64,000 bases of DNA from the NCBI RefSeq assembly GCF_003390925.1, contig NZ_QUBS01000078.1:1-64000 (forward strand), written 5' to 3'. The notes under the pieces were generated by a model that saw nothing but the letters and a program-made list of their open reading frames with translations, was not told where the DNA came from and made no database searches. The translations under genes and the position numbers were made by a program. Below are positions 32,692 to 42,134 of this stretch, one piece after another. Within the stretch, counting starts at the first letter, position 1, and the number at the start of each line of letters is the position of its first letter. The DNA comes from Trinickia diaoshuihuensis (lineage in GTDB: Bacteria; Pseudomonadota; Gammaproteobacteria; Burkholderiales; Burkholderiaceae).

Positions 32692-33303
32692 TTAGCGGCG
32701 CATGACCTTTTCCGAGGGCGTCAGCGCCTCGATATACGCCGGACGGCTGAAAATACGCTCGGCGTACTTCATCAGCGGCGCGGCGTTCTTCGACAACTCG
32801 ATGCCATAGTGATCGAGACGCCACAAGAGCGGCGCGATCGCCACGTCGAGCATCGAGAACTCTTCGCCGAGCATGTACTTGTTCTTCAAGAAGATCGGCG
32901 CCAGTTGCGTCAAGCGATCGCGAATCGCCAAACGCGCCTTCTCGTGATTCTTCTCCGCGGCCTTGCCCTTCTCGTTCTCGAGCGTACCGACGTGAACGAA
33001 CAACTCCTTCTCGAAGTTCAGCAAGAACAAACGCGCGCGCGCACGCTGCACCGGATCGGCCGGCATCAATTGCGGATGCGGGAAACGCTCGTCGATGTAT
33101 TCGTTGATGATGTTCGATTCGTACAGGATCAGGTCGCGCTCGACCAAAATCGGCACCTGACCGTACGGATTCATCACGGCGATGTCTTCCGGCTTGTTGA
33201 ACAGGTCGACGTCGCGGATCTCGAAGTCCATGCCCTTTTCGAACAACACCAGCCGGCAACGCTGGGAAAACGGGCAAGTTGTGCCGGAATACAAAACCAT
33301 CAT
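32692..33303 (-). CDS. sspA: Stringent starvation protein A
   Basis: 203-aa glutathione-S-transferase-fold protein that binds RNA polymerase in starvation in E. coli. The N-terminal thioredoxin-like domain (MVLYSGTTCPFSQRCRLVLFEKG, with NPYGQVPILVERDLILYESNIINEYID) and the helical C-terminal domain are typical. Start set at 33303, where the double ATG and the homologous N-terminus begin; upstream codons are leader. It is upstream of sspB and downstream of petC, the usual betaproteobacterial order. Confidence 0.95.
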   Translation of the reverse strand: MMVLYSGTTCPFSQRCRLVLFEKGMDFEIRDVDLFNKPEDIAVMNPYGQVPILVERDLILYESNIINEYIDERFPHPQLMPADPVQRARARLFLLNFEKELFVHVGTLENEKGKAAEKNHEKARLAIRDRLTQLAPIFLKNKYMLGEEFSMLDVAIAPLLWRLDHYGIELSKNAAPLMKYAERIFSRPAYIEALTPSEKVMRR

Positions 33304-33405
33304 GTCTAAAGTTTCCTCAAAAAGCTGAAGGGCCAGCGCGCCGGAACGCCCGCTCGTTAAGCGGGCGCTCCCTTGCGCCGGCCCCACACCGCGTCTACGG
33401 CGTGT

Positions 33406-34173
33406 TTATTGGACGTCTTTCCAGTAAGCCGCGTTGAGCCGCCAGGCGAAAAACGTCAGGACGCCCAGGAAGATCAGCACGAACACGCCAAGCTGCCGGC
33501 GCGTCTGCTGGGTCGGCTCGGACATCCAAGTCAAGTACGCGACCAGATCCGCCACGGCAGAATCATAATCTACCCGGGACATCGTCCCCGGTTTTACGAC
33601 TTCGAAGCTCTGGAACTCATGCGTCTTCTGTCCCGTCTCCGGGTCCTTCACGTCGTCGAACTTGGCCGTACGCACACCCTGCAATTGCCAGAGCACGTTC
33701 GGCATCCCGACGTTGTTGAACACCATATTGTTCCACCCCGTCGGCCGCGTATCGTCGACGTAGAAGCTGCGCAAATACGTATACAGCCAGTCGCTCCCGC
33801 GCGCCCTCGCCTCCACCGACAAATCCGGCGGCGTCACCCCGAACCATGCCTTCGCATCGTCCGGGCGCATCGCCACCGTCATCGTGTTGCCCACTTTGTC
33901 GGTGGTGAACAGCAAGTTCTGCTCGATTTCCTTCTGGGAAATGCCGATCTGCTCCAGCGCGCTGTACCGCACGAGGTTCGCGCTGTGGCAATTCAAGCAA
34001 TAGTTTACAAACAATTGGGCGCCATGCTGCAACGATGCGATGTCATGCGTGTTGTTCGGCGCACGATCAAGGTGGAAATCCTCGTCCGCATGGGCCGGCC
34101 CCATCGCCACAGCCAACGTCAGCGCCACGCTCGCACCGCCGATGCGCGCGAGCTTGCTCAGCCAATTTTTCAT
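33406..34173 (-). CDS. petC: Cytochrome c1 of the bc1 complex
   Basis: 255-aa haem subunit of ubiquinol-cytochrome c reductase. Signal sequence (residues 1 to about 29, ending AHA), haem-binding CLNCH at about residues 59-63, a distal Met ligand in the C-terminal half, and a C-terminal membrane anchor (QLGVFVLIFLGVLTFFAWRL). It passes electrons from the Rieske centre to soluble cytochrome c in the periplasm. Last gene of petABC. Confidence 0.96.
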   Translation of the reverse strand: MKNWLSKLARIGGASVALTLAVAMGPAHADEDFHLDRAPNNTHDIASLQHGAQLFVNYCLNCHSANLVRYSALEQIGISQKEIEQNLLFTTDKVGNTMTVAMRPDDAKAWFGVTPPDLSVEARARGSDWLYTYLRSFYVDDTRPTGWNNMVFNNVGMPNVLWQLQGVRTAKFDDVKDPETGQKTHEFQSFEVVKPGTMSRVDYDSAVADLVAYLTWMSEPTQQTRRQLGVFVLIFLGVLTFFAWRLNAAYWKDVQ

Positions 34174-34195
34174 ATCGTGTCGTCCTCGCTCGCGG

Positions 34196-35578
34196 TTAAT
34201 GGGGCTTGTACCGAACCCGCTCGGGCGGCTGCTTGAACGTCCCGAGCCGTGTCCAGAACGGCATGCCCAGGAAAAACGCGAAGTAAATCAACGCGCAGAT
34301 CTGAGCAATCAGCGTCGCCGTCGGCGACGGCGGCTTTGTCCCCAAAAACGCCAACGTCAGGAACGCCAGCACGAATACCCCGTAGAGCACCTTGTGGAAG
34401 AAGGGCCGGTAGCGGATCGACTTCACCGGGCTACGGTCGAGCCACGGCAAGAAGAACAGCGACACCACCGCCGATCCCATCACCACGACGCCCCAGAACT
34501 TCGCTTCGGTGAACGCCATGAACAGAATCATCAGCACGGCCAGAACCGGCAACCCGATACGCCACTTCCCACGGGCCCGGGCAAGCGCCAGCAGCCCAAG
34601 CAAGCCGATCACGATCATGAGGACGATCTTGAACGGGTCGGTCGTCGCGCGCAGCATCGCGTAGAACGCGGTGAAGTACCAGACCGGCGCAATTTCAGGC
34701 GGCGTCTGCAGCGGATTGGCGGGCACGAAGTTGTTCTGCTCGAGGAAGTAGCCTCCCATCTCCGGCGCGAAGAACAGAATCGCCGCGAAGATCATTAAGA
34801 AGACGCACACACCCATGAAGTCGTGCACCGAGTAATACGGGTGGAACGGGATACCGTCGAGCGGTTTGCCGTTCGGATCTTTCTTGGCCTTGATTTCGAT
34901 GCCGTCCGGATTGTTCGAGCCCACTTCGTGCAACGCGATCAAATGTACGACGACGAGGCCCAGCAGCACGAGCGGAATCGCAATCACATGGAACGCGAAG
35001 AAGCGATTGAGCGTGATGTCCGACACCACGTAGTCGCCGCGAATCCAGAGCGACAAATCCGGGCCGACGAACGGGATCGCCGAGAACAAATTCACGATCA
35101 CCTGCGCGCCCCAGTATGACATCTGCCCCCACGGCAACAGGTAGCCGAAGAACGCCTCGGCCATCAAGCACAGAAAGATCGCGCAGCCGAAAATCCAAAC
35201 CAGTTCGCGCGGCTTGCGATACGAGCCGTACATGAGGCCGCGGAACATATGAAGATAGACGACGACGAAAAACATAGACGCGCCCGTCGAATGCATATAG
35301 CGAATCAGCCAGCCCCAGGGCACCTCGCGCATGATGTATTCGACCGACGAAAATGCAAGCTGCGAGTCGGGCTTGTAGTTCATCGTCAGGAAGATGCCCG
35401 TGACGATCTGGTTCACGAGCACGAGCAGCGCCAGCGAACCGAAGAAGTACCAAAAGTTGAAGTTCTTCGGAGCGTAGTACTCCGATAGATGCGCCTTCCA
35501 CGTCGATGTCATGGGGAAGCGCCGGTCGATCCAGCCGGCTAGCCCCGTCGTCTCCACCTGCTTTTCCGTTGTCGCCAT
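34196..35578 (-). CDS. petB: Cytochrome b of the bc1 complex
   Basis: 460-aa polytopic subunit carrying both b-type haems and the quinone sites. The N-terminal half has the haem-ligand helices (RYMHSTGASMFFVVVYLHMFRGL; FFAFHVIAIPLVLLGLVVVHLIALHEVGS), and a PEWY-like region appears as PVWYFTAFYAMLR. The C-terminal extension with extra membrane helices is usual in proteobacteria. It starts directly after the petA stop, so translation is coupled. Confidence 0.97.
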   Translation of the reverse strand: MATTEKQVETTGLAGWIDRRFPMTSTWKAHLSEYYAPKNFNFWYFFGSLALLVLVNQIVTGIFLTMNYKPDSQLAFSSVEYIMREVPWGWLIRYMHSTGASMFFVVVYLHMFRGLMYGSYRKPRELVWIFGCAIFLCLMAEAFFGYLLPWGQMSYWGAQVIVNLFSAIPFVGPDLSLWIRGDYVVSDITLNRFFAFHVIAIPLVLLGLVVVHLIALHEVGSNNPDGIEIKAKKDPNGKPLDGIPFHPYYSVHDFMGVCVFLMIFAAILFFAPEMGGYFLEQNNFVPANPLQTPPEIAPVWYFTAFYAMLRATTDPFKIVLMIVIGLLGLLALARARGKWRIGLPVLAVLMILFMAFTEAKFWGVVVMGSAVVSLFFLPWLDRSPVKSIRYRPFFHKVLYGVFVLAFLTLAFLGTKPPSPTATLIAQICALIYFAFFLGMPFWTRLGTFKQPPERVRYKPH

Positions 35579-36199
35579 TTACGCCTCTCCTTCTTCGTCT
35601 TTGCCGATCACGATCGTCGTCGGCGACGTGAACATGTAGCGGGGAACGTCGAGGTTCTGCGGCGCGGGCTTGTCCTTGAAGACGCGGCCGTCGAGATCGT
35701 AGGTGGAACCGTGGCAGGGGCACAGAAAGCCGCCGGGCCAGTTGTCGGGAAGATTGGCTTGAGGGCCGGGGGTGAAACGCGAAGTCGGCGTGCAACCCAG
35801 GTGCGTACAGACCGCTACGACGACAAGAATGTTTTTATGGTCCTCGCGCGAGCGGTACTCGTTCTGGCAGTACTTCGGCATCGGCATCGAGAACGGGTTC
35901 TTCGAGGTCGGATCGACGACGTCGGCGTCGGCCTTTTTGATGTCGGCCAGCATGTCCGGCGTGCGGTTCAAAATCCAAACCGGCTTGCCGCGCCAGGCCA
36001 CCGTCATCAACTGACCCGGCTGCAATCCGCTGATGTCCACTTCGACCGGCGCGCCGGCCGCCTTTGCTTTCGCCGATGGCTCTAAAGAGTCCACGAAAGG
36101 TACTACGGCGGCCACTCCTCCCACGCCGCCCATTACGGTCGTCGCAATCAGCCAGGTACGGCGGCTGCCGTCGACGCGTTCCTCTTCTTTATCTCGCAT
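35579..36199 (-). CDS. petA: Rieske iron-sulfur subunit of the bc1 complex
   Basis: 206-aa subunit. N-terminal twin-arginine export signal with a membrane anchor (SRRTWLIATTVMGGVGGVAAVVPF), then a periplasmic Rieske domain whose 2Fe-2S cluster is bound by CTHLGC and CPCHGS. The ATG at 36199 is chosen as the usual start; a GTG 12 codons upstream (36235) would put extra residues before the Tat signal. Export depends on the Tat system, whose genes lie at 38.6-40.4 kb. First gene of petABC. Confidence 0.95.
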   Translation of the reverse strand: MRDKEEERVDGSRRTWLIATTVMGGVGGVAAVVPFVDSLEPSAKAKAAGAPVEVDISGLQPGQLMTVAWRGKPVWILNRTPDMLADIKKADADVVDPTSKNPFSMPMPKYCQNEYRSREDHKNILVVVAVCTHLGCTPTSRFTPGPQANLPDNWPGGFLCPCHGSTYDLDGRVFKDKPAPQNLDVPRYMFTSPTTIVIGKDEEGEA

Positions 36200-36484
36200 C
36201 ACACGCCCCACTTCTAAGTTGGATTTTTCCGTCACCGCTTTTTGCCACCGCCGCTAGTTTGCGCGAATGGAGTCGGCATTTACAAGAGCCGTCCGACAAA
36301 AACCGTGCGAAGCGTTGATTCTTAAGGGTTTCCCCGCATCCGAGATCCGAATTTCCGGTGCTTTTCCCCGGTAAGCATTTCATTTAGTGGCATGCATATT
36401 GCGCGGCCGATGACCCGCATCATTCAAAACGCAAAAAATCGACCGTGCAATTGAGGCGTGATTGCCGACAATTGCGGCACTGCG

Positions 36485-37231
36485 TCACACCGGATTATCG
36501 ATATCGATAAAGAGATGTTCAATGTCGAAGCGCTCCGACAGGTGGGCCCCCAGCGCTTGAACACCGTAACGCTCCGTCGCATGGTGCCCCGCAGCAAGAT
36601 AGGCGACGCCGCTTTCGGCCGCGATATGGGTGATTTGCTCCGAGATCTCGCCCGTCAAATAGACATCGGCGCCGGCGTCGATCGCCGCCTCGAACCAGCC
36701 TTGCGCGCCGCCCGTACACCACGCGATACGGCGTAGTTCCACATCGGGGTCGCCGAGCATGAGCGGTACGCGCCCGAGCGTTTGCTCCACCTGCGCCGCG
36801 AAATGCGCGAGCGTGACCGGCATCGGCAGCGTGGTCATCCAGCCCAGCGAGTCCGGTCCGAAGCGCGCATCGCCGATGAGACCGAGCCGCGCGCCAAGCT
36901 GCGCGTTGTTGCCCACTTCGGGGTGATCGTCGAGCGGCAGGTGATAGGCGAACAGGTTGATCTCGTGATCGACGAGTTGTTTGATCCGTCGGTACTTGCG
37001 GCCCGTGATCTGCGGCGATTCGTTGCGCCAAAAGTAGCCGTGGTGGACGAGCACGGCGTCGGCCCCCCAATCGGTGGCCGCCTCGAGAAACGCGAGCGAG
37101 GCAGTGACGCCCGTCGCGATCTTTTCGATGCGGCGCCTGCCCTCGACTTGCAAGCCGTTCGGGCTGTAGTCCTTGAACCTGCCAATGTCGAGCATGTCGT
37201 TCAAGTACAATTCAAGTTCGATCCGATCCAT
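36485..37231 (-). CDS. Nif3-like dinuclear metal-centre protein
   Basis: 248-aa member of the Nif3/YbgI (DUF34) family of hexameric metal-binding proteins, often assigned as GTP cyclohydrolase I type 2-like. Metal-ligand motifs visible are VHHGYFW, the [16 protein letters not shown] segment and the C-terminal [10 protein letters not shown]. The start codon is 19 bp from the divergent DegS-like start, so the promoters must overlap the neighbouring coding regions. Confidence 0.92.
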   Translation of the reverse strand: MDRIELELYLNDMLDIGRFKDYSPNGLQVEGRRRIEKIATGVTASLAFLEAATDWGADAVLVHHGYFWRNESPQITGRKYRRIKQLVDHEINLFAYHLPLDDHPEVGNNAQLGARLGLIGDARFGPDSLGWMTTLPMPVTLAHFAAQVEQTLGRVPLMLGDPDVELRRIAWCTGGAQGWFEAAIDAGADVYLTGEISEQITHIAAESGVAYLAAGHHATERYGVQALGAHLSERFDIEHLFIDIDNPV

Positions 37232-37250
37232 AGAAACCTCGATTCTTCAA

Positions 37251-38483
37251 ATGCTTAGACGCTTCTGGTTGCTCTTCGCCCAAGCGGTGACGGTTCTGCT
37301 CGCGGTCCTGTTCATCGTGGTGACGCTCAAGCCGCAATGGCTGCAGCATCAGGGGCAGTTCGGCAAACAGCTTGCCTCTCCGATCGTCGCGCTGCGCGAA
37401 GTCGCGCCGGGCGCGGCGGGTTCGGGGCCGGCCACCACCTCGTATGCCGACGCGGCGCAAAAAGCCATGCCGGCCGTCGTGAACGTGTTCTCCGGCAAGG
37501 CCGGAGCCACACCGCCCAACCCGCATGCGAAAGATCCGCTGTTTCGGTACTTCTTCGGCAATCCTAAGAATCAACAGCAAGGACAACAGCCCGAGGACGA
37601 AACGGCGACGAACCTCGGCTCGGGCGTGATCGTGAGCCCGGAGGGCTACATTCTAACGAACGAACATGTCGTGGATGGGGCGGACGAAATCGAGGTCGCG
37701 CTGGCCGACGGCCGCCGCACGAATGCGAAGGTCATCGGCGTCGATCCCGAGACCGATCTGGCCGTGCTGAAAATCACTATGACGAGCCTGCCCTCGATCA
37801 CGCTCGGCCGCATGGATCAAGTGCGCGTCGGCGATATCGTACTGGCCATCGGCAATCCGTTCGGCGTCGGTCAAACGGTCACGATGGGCATCATCAGCGC
37901 GCTCGGGCGCAACCATCTCGGCATCAATACGTTCGAAAACTTCATTCAAACCGACGCCCCGATCAACCCCGGCAATTCGGGCGGCGCGCTCGTCGACGTC
38001 AACGGCAATCTGCTCGGCATCAACACGGCGATCTACTCGCGCTCGGGCGGCTCGCTCGGGATCGGCTTCGCGATCCCCGTCTCGACCGCGCGCAGCGTCC
38101 TCGAAAGCATCATCACGACGGGCTCGGTCACACGCGGCTGGATCGGCGTGGAGCCGCAGGACATCACGCCGGCCATCGCGCAGTCGTTTGGGCTCGAGCA
38201 ACGCGGCACGATCGTCGCGGGCGTCTTGCAAGGCGGGCCGGCCGACAAAGCGGGCATCAAACCCGGCGACGTCCTGCTCGACGTCAACGGCGAGGACATT
38301 ACCGATACGACGCGGTTGCTAAACGTGATCGCGCAGATCAAGCCCGGCACGCAAGCCAAGGTCACGCTGATGCGCAAGAAAAAGGAAATGGACCTCGTCG
38401 TGACGATCGGCAAGCGTCCGCCGCCGCCGAAGCAGGCCGACAACAATCAAGACGACGGCAGCGACGCCCAGCCGCAGGAATGA
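37251..38483 (+). CDS. DegS-like membrane-anchored serine protease with one PDZ domain
   Basis: 410-aa HtrA-family protease. An N-terminal membrane anchor (FWLLFAQAVTVLLAVLFIVVTL), then a trypsin-like domain with the catalytic His in TNEHVVDGADEIEVAL, Asp in DPETDLAVLKI and Ser in INPGNSGGALVDVNG, and one PDZ domain at about 285-385 (VAGVLQGGPADKAGIKPGDVLLDVNG). One PDZ plus an anchor matches DegS, which senses envelope stress, but family members also do general quality control. Start at 37251 where the anchor begins; an upstream ATG at 37173 lies inside the divergent gene. Confidence 0.9.
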   Translation: MLRRFWLLFAQAVTVLLAVLFIVVTLKPQWLQHQGQFGKQLASPIVALREVAPGAAGSGPATTSYADAAQKAMPAVVNVFSGKAGATPPNPHAKDPLFRYFFGNPKNQQQGQQPEDETATNLGSGVIVSPEGYILTNEHVVDGADEIEVALADGRRTNAKVIGVDPETDLAVLKITMTSLPSITLGRMDQVRVGDIVLAIGNPFGVGQTVTMGIISALGRNHLGINTFENFIQTDAPINPGNSGGALVDVNGNLLGINTAIYSRSGGSLGIGFAIPVSTARSVLESIITTGSVTRGWIGVEPQDITPAIAQSFGLEQRGTIVAGVLQGGPADKAGIKPGDVLLDVNGEDITDTTRLLNVIAQIKPGTQAKVTLMRKKKEMDLVVTIGKRPPPPKQADNNQDDGSDAQPQE

Positions 38484-38500
38484 AGGGCCGTACGCCCTTC
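38482..38500. terminator. Hairpin between convergent genes
   Basis: GAAGGGC / GCCCTTC with a 5-base loop, starting at the stop codon of the protease gene and before the convergent tatC stop. No T tract follows, so termination is an inference from place and structure. Confidence 0.45.
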
Positions 38501-38572
38501 AGGACAAGCGCGCGGTTAAAAGGGGATAAGGGGATGAGCCTGCGGTTCGAACCGCGGCTCCAACCCGCGCGT

Positions 38573-39352
38573 TTAACTCGCTGCGCTCTCTTCCTCGGCG
38601 ACGGGGCTGTCCTTGCCCACGATCAGCCACGCGGCGATGATTCCCGCCTCGTAAAGAATAATCAGGGGTAGCGCGAGAATGAGTTGCGAGAAAACGTCGG
38701 GCGGCGTGACGACGGCGGCCACGATAAACGCCCCGACGACCACGTACGGCCGGATGCCGCGCAGCTTCTTGATCGATACCACGCCCATCCGCACGAGCAA
38801 GACGACCACGATCGGCACCTCGAATGTCACGCCGAACGCTAAAAACATCGACAGCACGAAACTCAAGTAGTTATCGATATCGGTCGACATCTGCACGTCG
38901 AGCGGCGCGTTGTAATGCGCCATGACGCGGAAGATCGTCGGAAACACGACGAAGTAGGCAAAGGCCATCCCGCACAAGAACAGCACATAGCTGCTGCCCA
39001 CGAGCGGCGCCACGAGCTTCTTCTCGTGCTGGTAGAGCCCCGGCGCCACGAACGCCCAGATCTGGTAGAGCACGATCGGCAACGCGATCACGAGTGCCAC
39101 CAGCATCGTGACTTTCACGGGCACGAAAAACGAGCCCGTGACGTCGGTCACGATCATGCGCCCGCCTTTCGGCAAGTTCTCCATCAACGGCCGCGCGAGC
39201 AACCGGAAGATATCCGTCGCCCAATAGACGAGAGAGAGAAACACGACGATGACGGCGGCACCCGCCTTGATGATGCGGTCGCGCAACTCGACCAGATGCG
39301 AGATGAACGACTCTTCTGTGCCTTCGTCTTGTGTTTGCTGGGGGTCGCTCAC
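38573..39352 (-). CDS. tatC: Sec-independent protein translocase TatC
   Basis: 259-aa receptor subunit of the twin-arginine translocase with six membrane segments. The N-terminal SFISHLVELRDRIIKAG and the conserved YQIWAFVAPGLYQHEKK and FGVTFEVPIVVVLL are diagnostic. I use the GTG at 39352 (VSDPQQTQ...), which has AAGAGGG upstream; the longer frame adds 21 unlikely residues. Last gene of tatABC. Confidence 0.95.
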   Translation of the reverse strand: MSDPQQTQDEGTEESFISHLVELRDRIIKAGAAVIVVFLSLVYWATDIFRLLARPLMENLPKGGRMIVTDVTGSFFVPVKVTMLVALVIALPIVLYQIWAFVAPGLYQHEKKLVAPLVGSSYVLFLCGMAFAYFVVFPTIFRVMAHYNAPLDVQMSTDIDNYLSFVLSMFLAFGVTFEVPIVVVLLVRMGVVSIKKLRGIRPYVVVGAFIVAAVVTPPDVFSQLILALPLIILYEAGIIAAWLIVGKDSPVAEEESAAS

Positions 39353-39451
39353 ACCGGCCCTCTTAGTGAAATCGGCGCGCGTTGCGCCGAAAAATCGGAA
39401 GTGGGAAGCCGTCAATCATCGGCGCTAAACGCAGCACGCTCATGGACGGCG

Positions 39452-40009
39452 TCAAAGAAAGCGCCGCTGCTTGCGCAGGCTGGCCGGGGTATGGCGCGCC
39501 ACGCGCGCGGCGCCCGACTGTACGTGCGTGCGGCGCCCGATCGTGCGTTTGTACCAGACGGGCGTGCCAGAACGCTTCGCGCGCCAGCTCACGCGTTTGG
39601 CCATCGGCGGCGCCGTGGTGCGCCATGGCGAACCCGTACCCGCCGTGCCGCCGATACTGCCCGTGCCGCTGGAAGCCGCGTCTTCGGCCGCCCCCGACCC
39701 TGCGATACTGGGAGAGACGGAAGTCCCGGACCTAAATGCCTCGTTCAGTTCCGTTTCATGCTTGCGCAGATTGTCGTGGATCGAATTTTCGACATTGCGC
39801 GCGGCCGATTCGAAGTCGGTCTTCATCCGGCGAAGCTCGTCGAGTTCGATTTCTCGCGTGACTTCCGCCTTTACGTCGTTGATGTAACGCTGGGCGCGGC
39901 CGAACAGCGCGCCGGCCGTGCGCGCGACGCGCGGCAAGCGTTCGGGGCCGAGGACGACCAGCGCCACCACGCCGATCAGCGCCATCTTCGTCAGTCCGAG
40001 ATCGAGCAT
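39452..40009 (-). CDS. tatB: Sec-independent protein translocase TatB
   Basis: 185-aa subunit that works with TatC as signal-peptide receptor. One N-terminal membrane helix (MLDLGLTKMALIGVVALVVLGPERLP, with the family's Glu early in the helix replaced by Gly-Leu context and the conserved GPERLP hinge), then an amphipathic helix and a variable Ser/Gly/Thr-rich tail. It lies between tatA and tatC. Confidence 0.94.
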   Translation of the reverse strand: MLDLGLTKMALIGVVALVVLGPERLPRVARTAGALFGRAQRYINDVKAEVTREIELDELRRMKTDFESAARNVENSIHDNLRKHETELNEAFRSGTSVSPSIAGSGAAEDAASSGTGSIGGTAGTGSPWRTTAPPMAKRVSWRAKRSGTPVWYKRTIGRRTHVQSGAARVARHTPASLRKQRRFL

Positions 40010-40130
40010 GGGGGTGGCCTAATCGTCCGTTATCGTTCGTTGGTGCAAAGAAGGGAGACGCCGCGGCGGCAAGACGGCACGCCCGCGGGTCCCCCTCGCG
40101 GACACCGCGCGCCGCACCGGTTGCCCGGGC

Positions 40131-40379
40131 TTAGCGGTAATCGTCCGAGCGCGATTTTTCCTTGGCGTCGACATCGATCGTATTCGAGCGCGGCAGCTCG
40201 CGGCGCTCGGCGTCGCCGGGCGTGGTGCCGGCCGGCGAATCGGCGTCCTTCATGCCCTCTTTGAAGCCTTTCACCGCGCTACCCAAGTCGCTGCCGATGC
40301 TGCGCAGACGCTTCGTACCGAACACGAGCGCCACGATCAAAAGCACGATCAACCAGTGCCAAATGCTGAATGAACCCAT
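40131..40379 (-). CDS. tatA: Sec-independent protein translocase TatA
   Basis: 82-aa pore-forming subunit: N-terminal membrane helix ([21 protein letters not shown]) with the FGTKRLR hinge and the amphipathic helix [16 protein letters not shown], followed by an acidic tail. First gene of tatABC; 121 bp separate it from tatB. Confidence 0.96.
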   Translation of the reverse strand: MGSFSIWHWLIVLLIVALVFGTKRLRSIGSDLGSAVKGFKEGMKDADSPAGTTPGDAERRELPRSNTIDVDAKEKSRSDDYR

Positions 40380-40496
40380 GAGAATCTCCAGAGCCTCGCC
40401 GAAGCGCTATGCGACGGCAAAAATACCGGCCTTGCGACCGTAATCGGAGCGCGAACGCTCGGTGTCGATCGATGCGGCAGCGGGTGCGCCGCTGCC

Positions 40497-40859
40497 CTAG
40501 CCCATCCGCTTCCACGGACGCGGACCGGCGAGGATATGCGCATGCAAGTGATAGACCTCTTGCCCGCCACCCGGCCCCGTATTGATGACCGTGCGAAACC
40601 CCGTGTCGCCGCCGGTGTAGGCGCAACCGAGCTCGTCGGCCAGGCGCGCCACCAGAACCATCATTTTACCAAGCAGCGGAGCATCGCTTTCGGTGCAATT
40701 GGATAGCGTTTCGATGTGTTTTCGAGGGATAACGAGCACGTGCGTATCGGCTGCCGGGTGGATGTCCTTGAACGCGACGAAGTCTTCGTCCTCGTGAACC
40801 TTCGTGCTCGGGATCTGGCCCGAGGCAATCTTGCAAAAAATGCAGTTGTCGTGACTCAT
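40497..40859 (-). CDS. hinT: HIT-family nucleotide phosphoramidase
   Basis: 120-aa histidine-triad protein that hydrolyses adenosine phosphoramidates. N-terminal CIFCKIASGQIPSTKVHEDE and the C-terminal triad HLHAHILAG. It lies between the DUF4870-like gene and tatA on the same strand. Confidence 0.93.
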   Translation of the reverse strand: MSHDNCIFCKIASGQIPSTKVHEDEDFVAFKDIHPAADTHVLVIPRKHIETLSNCTESDAPLLGKMMVLVARLADELGCAYTGGDTGFRTVINTGPGGGQEVYHLHAHILAGPRPWKRMG

Positions 40860-40893
40860 GGTCTTCCTGGTGACGAAGCGAATGCGCGGCGCC

Positions 40894-41271
40894 TTACAAC
40901 CACGCTCGCGGCTCGAGCGGCTTGTTCTCGTACAAGTACAGCCAGCCCTTCACGATACGGTAAATCATCCAAATTGTGACTGCCGCCAACACGACGAAGC
41001 CAATCACGACGAACACGAGGGCTCCACCGATGACGTAGCCGGCCAAGGCGATCCAGAACGAGCGGATCAGCCAGGTCATGTGCGCTTCATACGGCGTGCC
41101 CGCCGCATCGTCCCGTTTCAGGTATGCGAGGATGATCGCCACGAGGATCGATAGGCCGCCCGTGAACCAATGCAGCGCGAAGAGCGCATACAGGATATGG
41201 GTCAGCGTACGCAAATCGCGTCCCGCCTCGGGACTCCGGTAAAGGACGGGGGTGTCCGGTCGTTGTTCCAT
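40894..41271 (-). CDS. DUF4870-like small membrane protein
   Basis: 125-aa protein with three to four hydrophobic segments (THILYALFALHWFTGGLSILVAIILAYL; IRSFWIALAGYVIGGALVFVVIGFVVLAAVTIWMIYRIVKG). It resembles the DUF4870/Tic20-like family of unknown function. The ATG at 41271 follows AAGGAG; the longer upstream frame is a shadow. It sits between hisE and hinT, probably on the his transcript. Confidence 0.8.
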   Translation of the reverse strand: MEQRPDTPVLYRSPEAGRDLRTLTHILYALFALHWFTGGLSILVAIILAYLKRDDAAGTPYEAHMTWLIRSFWIALAGYVIGGALVFVVIGFVVLAAVTIWMIYRIVKGWLYLYENKPLEPRAWL

Positions 41272-41324
41272 CCGCGCTCTCCTTGACTCGTTGCGTGCGG
41301 CACTCGCGTTGGGCCGGCCGTCGC

Positions 41325-41726
41325 TCAGCCGCCGTTTTCCTCGCGCTCGCGGCGCTTGCGCATCGCCTTTTCCTCGATGCCGGACAACCCTTCGCGGCGC
41401 TCGAGTTCGGCGATGACGTCTGCGGGGCTCAGATCGTAGTGCGACAGCATGACGAGGCAGTGAAACCAAAGGTCGGCCACTTCGCCGACGAGCGCGGACG
41501 GCGCGCCGCCTTGGCGTACATCCTTCGCGGCCAGGACGACTTCGGTCGCTTCCTCGCCGATCTTTTTAAGTACGGCGTCGTCGCCCTTGTGAAATAAGCG
41601 CGAGACGTACGACACCTCGGGGTCGCCGCCCTTGCGGCCGTCGATCACGGCGGCCAAGCGCAGCAGCGTGTCTTGCGTCGTCGCGCCGGCGTTGCCCGCA
41701 GGGCTCGTTTGCGTGGATTGCGTCAT
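41325..41726 (-). CDS. hisE: Phosphoribosyl-ATP pyrophosphatase
   Basis: 133-aa enzyme of the second histidine step, splitting PRATP to PRAMP. The MazG-like all-helical core is visible: [22 protein letters not shown], then [13 protein letters not shown] and [14 protein letters not shown] with the acidic metal ligands. The ATG overlaps the hisI stop by 4 bp. The N-terminus (about 20 residues) is longer than average. Confidence 0.95.
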   Translation of the reverse strand: MTQSTQTSPAGNAGATTQDTLLRLAAVIDGRKGGDPEVSYVSRLFHKGDDAVLKKIGEEATEVVLAAKDVRQGGAPSALVGEVADLWFHCLVMLSHYDLSPADVIAELERREGLSGIEEKAMRKRREREENGG

Positions 41727-42133
41727 CGGTAGATCTGCTCTGGGTCTTTCAGCACGGGATCGACGGCCACCCAGCCGCCCTCGTCCACCGTACCCTCGAA
41801 TTTCTGGAAAAAACAGGAGTGACGCCCGGTATGGCAGGCGATGCCCGACACTTGCTCGATCTTGAGCAGCACGACGTCCTCGTCGCAGTCGAGCCGTACC
41901 TCGCGCACGTGCTGCACGTGGCCGGACTCCTCGCCCTTGAACCACAAACGCTGGCGCGAGCGCGAGAAATAGACGGCGCGGCCCGTTTCAATCGTCTTGG
42001 CCAAGGCCTCGCGATTCATCCAGGCGAACATCAATACGTCGCCTGTCGCGGCTTCCTGGGCGATGACGGGCACGAGCCCGTTCGCGTCCCATTGGACTTT
42101 GTCGAGCCAGGGTTGATCGGCGGGAGCGTTCAT
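41723..42133 (-). CDS. hisI: Phosphoribosyl-AMP cyclohydrolase
   Basis: 136-aa zinc enzyme of the third histidine step, opening the adenine ring of PRAMP. Diagnostic motifs: [47 protein letters not shown] and a C-terminal [10 protein letters not shown] with the zinc cysteine. It begins 1 bp after hisF and overlaps hisE. Confidence 0.96.
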   Translation of the reverse strand: MNAPADQPWLDKVQWDANGLVPVIAQEAATGDVLMFAWMNREALAKTIETGRAVYFSRSRQRLWFKGEESGHVQHVREVRLDCDEDVVLLKIEQVSGIACHTGRHSCFFQKFEGTVDEGGWVAVDPVLKDPEQIYR

Positions 42134-42134
42134 G

